Shown here: positions 60,721-64,000 of the stretch, piece by piece
Layout: every line of letters begins with the position of its first letter
Position numbering within the stretch: position 1 is the first letter of the stretch
DNA from: Aquila chrysaetos chrysaetos
Taxonomy: Eukaryota; Chordata; Aves; Accipitriformes; Accipitridae
Direction: 5' to 3'
DNA: 64,000 bases
Assembly (NCBI RefSeq): GCF_900496995.4
Contig: NC_044027.1
Coordinates: 14,470,743 to 14,534,742, forward strand
Translations under genes and position numbers: made by a program
Notes under the pieces: generated by a model
Databases searched by the model: none
What the model was told of the DNA's origin: nothing
Seen by the model: the letters and a program-made list of their open reading frames with translations, nothing else

Positions 60721-63700
60721 ATGCAGCAGCAGCGGCGGTTGAAGGGGGCTCCGGCCCGGCCTCCCCCCCACCCCCGCCCCGAGATCCCGCGGTGCCCGGG
60801 CAGCGGGGCGGCCCTGCAGCCCCCCAGGGCCTGGTGCCTTCCCCGGGGCGACAGCGGCCTCTGCGCTCCCGCGACCCTCGGAGTGGGACCCTGCGGGGCG
60901 GCCGGTGACTGGTCCTGCCCGAATCCAGCGGCGTGCAGGCATATTTATATTCAACTTCACTCACGCTTAATAGCTGTAGCGTCTGTTAGGAGAGGACCTC
61001 TGGTTTGGGGGGTCCGCTGTGCTTGAGGAGCGACGTAGCGGGGTGAGGGGGGAGTTCCCCAAGGTGTTTTTTTTCTTAAAAGCTAAATCTCTAGGTGTGC
61101 CGTCGCGTTGTGCTCTCCAGTAATAAATCTGTGTTAATACCTGGTCTCCTTTGCCTGTTCTACATAAAACGTCTGGCTTTCCTATACGTGATGTGGTGCA
61201 AATGTCAAGCTAAGAGTCAGAAGTGCCTGGTTTCTGGTTCATCCTTGTCAGCTAGGCAGTTCAGTAAATATTTTTTTCTTCAGTATCTCAAGTATAAAAT
61301 GTCACTAAGAACAACTGCAGATACTCCTTTTATCTTGGTAGGTTATGCAAGATGAGCGAGCAGACCTGGTAGTTGTTTTGCAGATGAGCAGTGCTAGGAT
61401 TTCTTTTATTCATACAAACGGTTACTCCGCAGACCGTGAATCTGCACGTATCTGAAATTCTTGACAGCTGGCTCTAGCTTTGGTACAAAACCACACAGTT
61501 GTTTTAAGCAAAAAACCCAAAAACCAAAACCCCGAGAAATGTGTTACTGTAGAAGGCAGAGACAGCGGGTTTGGCAGCAATTTAAGCAACTGAAAGTAGG
61601 TTGCAGTTACCACGGAATTGTTCTGACATGTTCGTATACTCTTCTTCCACAGTGGTGCTTGAGAAAGACAGGCTGAAGGACTTGTTTTAAGGTAACTTCT
61701 TTTCCCATCATACACAGTACATTTTGACAAGCACAGTTAAGCTTTCTGGCAGTGCTTTTATTAAATTCCTAGTTTCCTGAGCAGCATTTGAGAGCTGCGT
61801 TGCCAGCTAAAGCTCTTAGGGCAGAGTCGTGGGCAGGTGGGGATTGAATACTTCCTTCTGAACAGTTACGACTCAGACCTTTTCTGATGCATTTAGTCAG
61901 GGCTGAGAGGCGAAAATGAGGTCTTCCCTGTTTTGTTCAAAAAGGGAAGCCGTAGGTGGGAAGATCAGCATCCCAGTGCCGGAAAGTTTAGAGACATGGT
62001 TTTAATTTTGAGTAGAGGGGTGGTGCCAGGGAATGCACTAGAACCATCTACGTCCACAAGACTGTACTTAACGTACGTGCTCCAAAACTGGTTACCAGTT
62101 ATCTGAAGCTGGTGAAGATGAAGGGGTCTGGAGTTAATTTTAAAACAGTATTTTGTTCATTAGGTTTTCTGGGAAGCTTCTTCTGGGAAAGGGATAAGAA
62201 ATCAAGGAAGGTGAACTAGCAAATATGGCATTGATACTTTTTTTTAATTGGACCAGCTGATGCATTTGGGAAAAGGGGCTGGTTTTGATGAAGGGACTCA
62301 GAGCCTGAAAGTGTCCCAGTTTTATGTGTTAGTCAAAGATAGTGCAGTCTTGTCACTTGTGTTTTAAATCAACATATGTTACATGATACTATTTTGCTTC
62401 TCTGTGAAGCTGCATGAATTTGCTCAGTTGTTTGTTAAGCATCTCTTCACAGGTTACTGAGAGACTGGTTACAACCACTGTTGTGTTTTCTGGCATGCAA
62501 ATATGATTTCTTTTCCCTCCAGTTTTGCTTTGCTCCTCCAGTTCAGTTTATTCAGTTCCAAAGGCTGCTAGAAAAACATTGTTATAAAATTATCCTTGAG
62601 GTTTGTCTTCTGCCAAGGCAAGGTGCTAGGCAAGCTTTTCCTCTCCCAAGATAAGTGTTGCTGATACGGTATTTGTTTATCTTTCTTTTTTTTTTTTTTC
62701 CTTTTCTCCCCACTGTCAGTGATTCAGACCAGATAACACTGGGAGTTCTTTCAAATGTCCTCAAAATGTGAAAACAACAGAGGGTAGCAACCATCCTGCT
62801 GGAGTCATTAACTTAATCAGAATTTTCCACTTCTTTTTTATAATGATGTGGGCTTTTCATATCTGCTTTGTTTATAGCCAATAGTAATATTTTGGATTCT
62901 GATCTGTGTTGTTAATATCACTTCTATTTTTTCTTTAACAGCCGCAAGTGAGGTTACTTAAACTATGTAAACTATGCTTAAGAAACACAAACTCTTCTCA
63001 TCTCTCTTTTGTAGCTGCATGTTACTGAGACATGTTTGAAGTCTTTTACACAACCGTGGACCACCATGAAATTGTTTATTGTGCTCGTAAGCATGCAGCT
63101 ATGAAAACCTCTGTACTTGCGGTGCTTGGATGTACGAGCTGGGTGGAACAGTGTTGTTACATTTTGTACAGTCTTTGAGAGTTATGTGGCTCATATTGTT
63201 AAAAATCTACCTATCAAATGGTAAATTCCTCAGAGACTGAATACTGGTTATCAGTGTTACAGATCATTTAAGTCTAATTCCCTCTTGCCCAGCTTCATTT
63301 ACAATAGTAATCATATTTTTAATGTTTGATAAAGTAGTATAATAAATAAACGTTAGATTTAGATCAGCACAGTATGGGTAGCATGAAGCCCCTAGACACC
63401 ATATACTAACTACTTGTGTCTTGGGCTGCAGTGCCCTTTCACTTTTAATCTAAGTTTCATGCAACCAAGCTACTTAGATTTGTACCTCTTCATGCTGCGT
63501 GTGTGTGTTCGGCAAGAGGAATTCAGTTCAGATCACCACGTTTGTTTTCCCACCCTACCTGCTGAGCTAGCACAGAACACCCAGTTTCTAGGGGGGAAGT
63601 GTGACTTATCAGTCTAGTCAGGTTCATGGAGTATTCATGGTAGACAAGACCAGTTAAGTTATGTATGTAAAGCATGTATGAGTTAATGGCAGTTTTTATT

Positions 63701-64000
63701 TATTGCCATAGGACTCTGCATCATTCAGAGATGCTACGTGATCCAGACAGTCTGGGAGTTTAAGAACAGGGTGGTCAGTGGGTCACTGTACTGCTGTTTT
63801 CATTTTGAGGCTCTACAGCAAATCCATCCCCATACCTGAAACCGAGTTGTCAGCTGTGCTGCTGAAGCTAGGCCTGTCTACTGACCACCTCCCTACATTT
63901 CTGACTGCTGTTGTACAGATCATCGTACAATCGTTGTACAGATTATTAGCTTTATTCATGTGTTTCCTTCTCCTCCCCATTGCCTTGCTTGCTTACCTAT
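60584..64000 (+). other. USP20: Probable first intron of USP20
   Basis: From about 61 kb the sequence is AT-rich with no recognisable coding exon. A short segment 61653-61691 has CTTCTTCCACAG before it and GTAACTT after it and could be a non-coding exon, but such pairs also occur by chance. AATAAA-like and T-rich tracts are scattered through it. Nothing else is supported. Confidence 0.4.

Noticed and set aside
59360-60960. Open frames up to 408 codons in the C9orf78-USP20 CpG island
   Set aside because: Low stop density in extreme GC. Only C9orf78 exon 1 is supported by homology.
61000-64000. USP20 coding start
   Set aside because: I looked for the zinc-finger UBP N-terminus after an MGDS-type start and did not find it; the coding part must lie beyond the window.

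Overview
The window looks like a bird chromosome segment. Five intron-containing protein genes can be assembled exon by exon. Their order, PTGES (-), a torsin-like gene (+), TOR1B (+), TOR1A (-), C9orf78 (-), then the CpG-rich start of what should be USP20 (+), matches human 9q34.11 as I know it, except for the extra torsin. LTRs of a family common in bird genomes, no visible SINEs and short introns support an avian source. The species cannot be named from the sequence.

Layout. 1-9.3 kb: GC-rich intergenic DNA, an orphan CpG-rich patch near 6.4-6.6 kb, and AT-rich 3'-end-like sequence near 1.6-2.0 kb. 9.3-16.7 kb: PTGES on the minus strand (three coding exons), with an old solo LTR in intron 2. 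16.8-34 kb: a gene-poor gap with no convincing coding exon; it carries a near-identical ~230-260 bp direct repeat at 24.9 and 28.3 kb. 34.1-37.4 kb: an intact five-exon torsin-like gene with unusual Walker A and Walker B residues. 38.6-43.2 kb: TOR1B, with a GC-rich minisatellite in intron 1 and two old LTRs in introns 2 and 3. 44.7-45.2 kb: a well-preserved solo LTR with a target-site duplication. 48.8-52.9 kb: TOR1A, convergent with TOR1B. 54.3-59.7 kb: C9orf78 (nine coding exons). 59.6-60.7 kb: a large CpG island probably shared with USP20, whose coding exons lie beyond the window.

How the genes fit together. The three torsins share the same five-exon layout and splice phases (exons 3 and 4 are 176 and 128 nt in all three), so they are tandem or inverted duplicates. 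Torsins are AAA+ ATPases of the endoplasmic reticulum lumen and perinuclear space. PTGES is a microsomal membrane enzyme that makes prostaglandin E2, and C9orf78 is a nuclear spliceosome-associated protein; these two are neighbours by synteny, not by pathway. The most unusual object is the third torsin: a complete reading frame that keeps the torsin cysteines and the sensor 2 GCK motif, but has GKS in place of the torsin-typical GKN in Walker A and Ala-Glu in place of Asp-Glu in Walker B.
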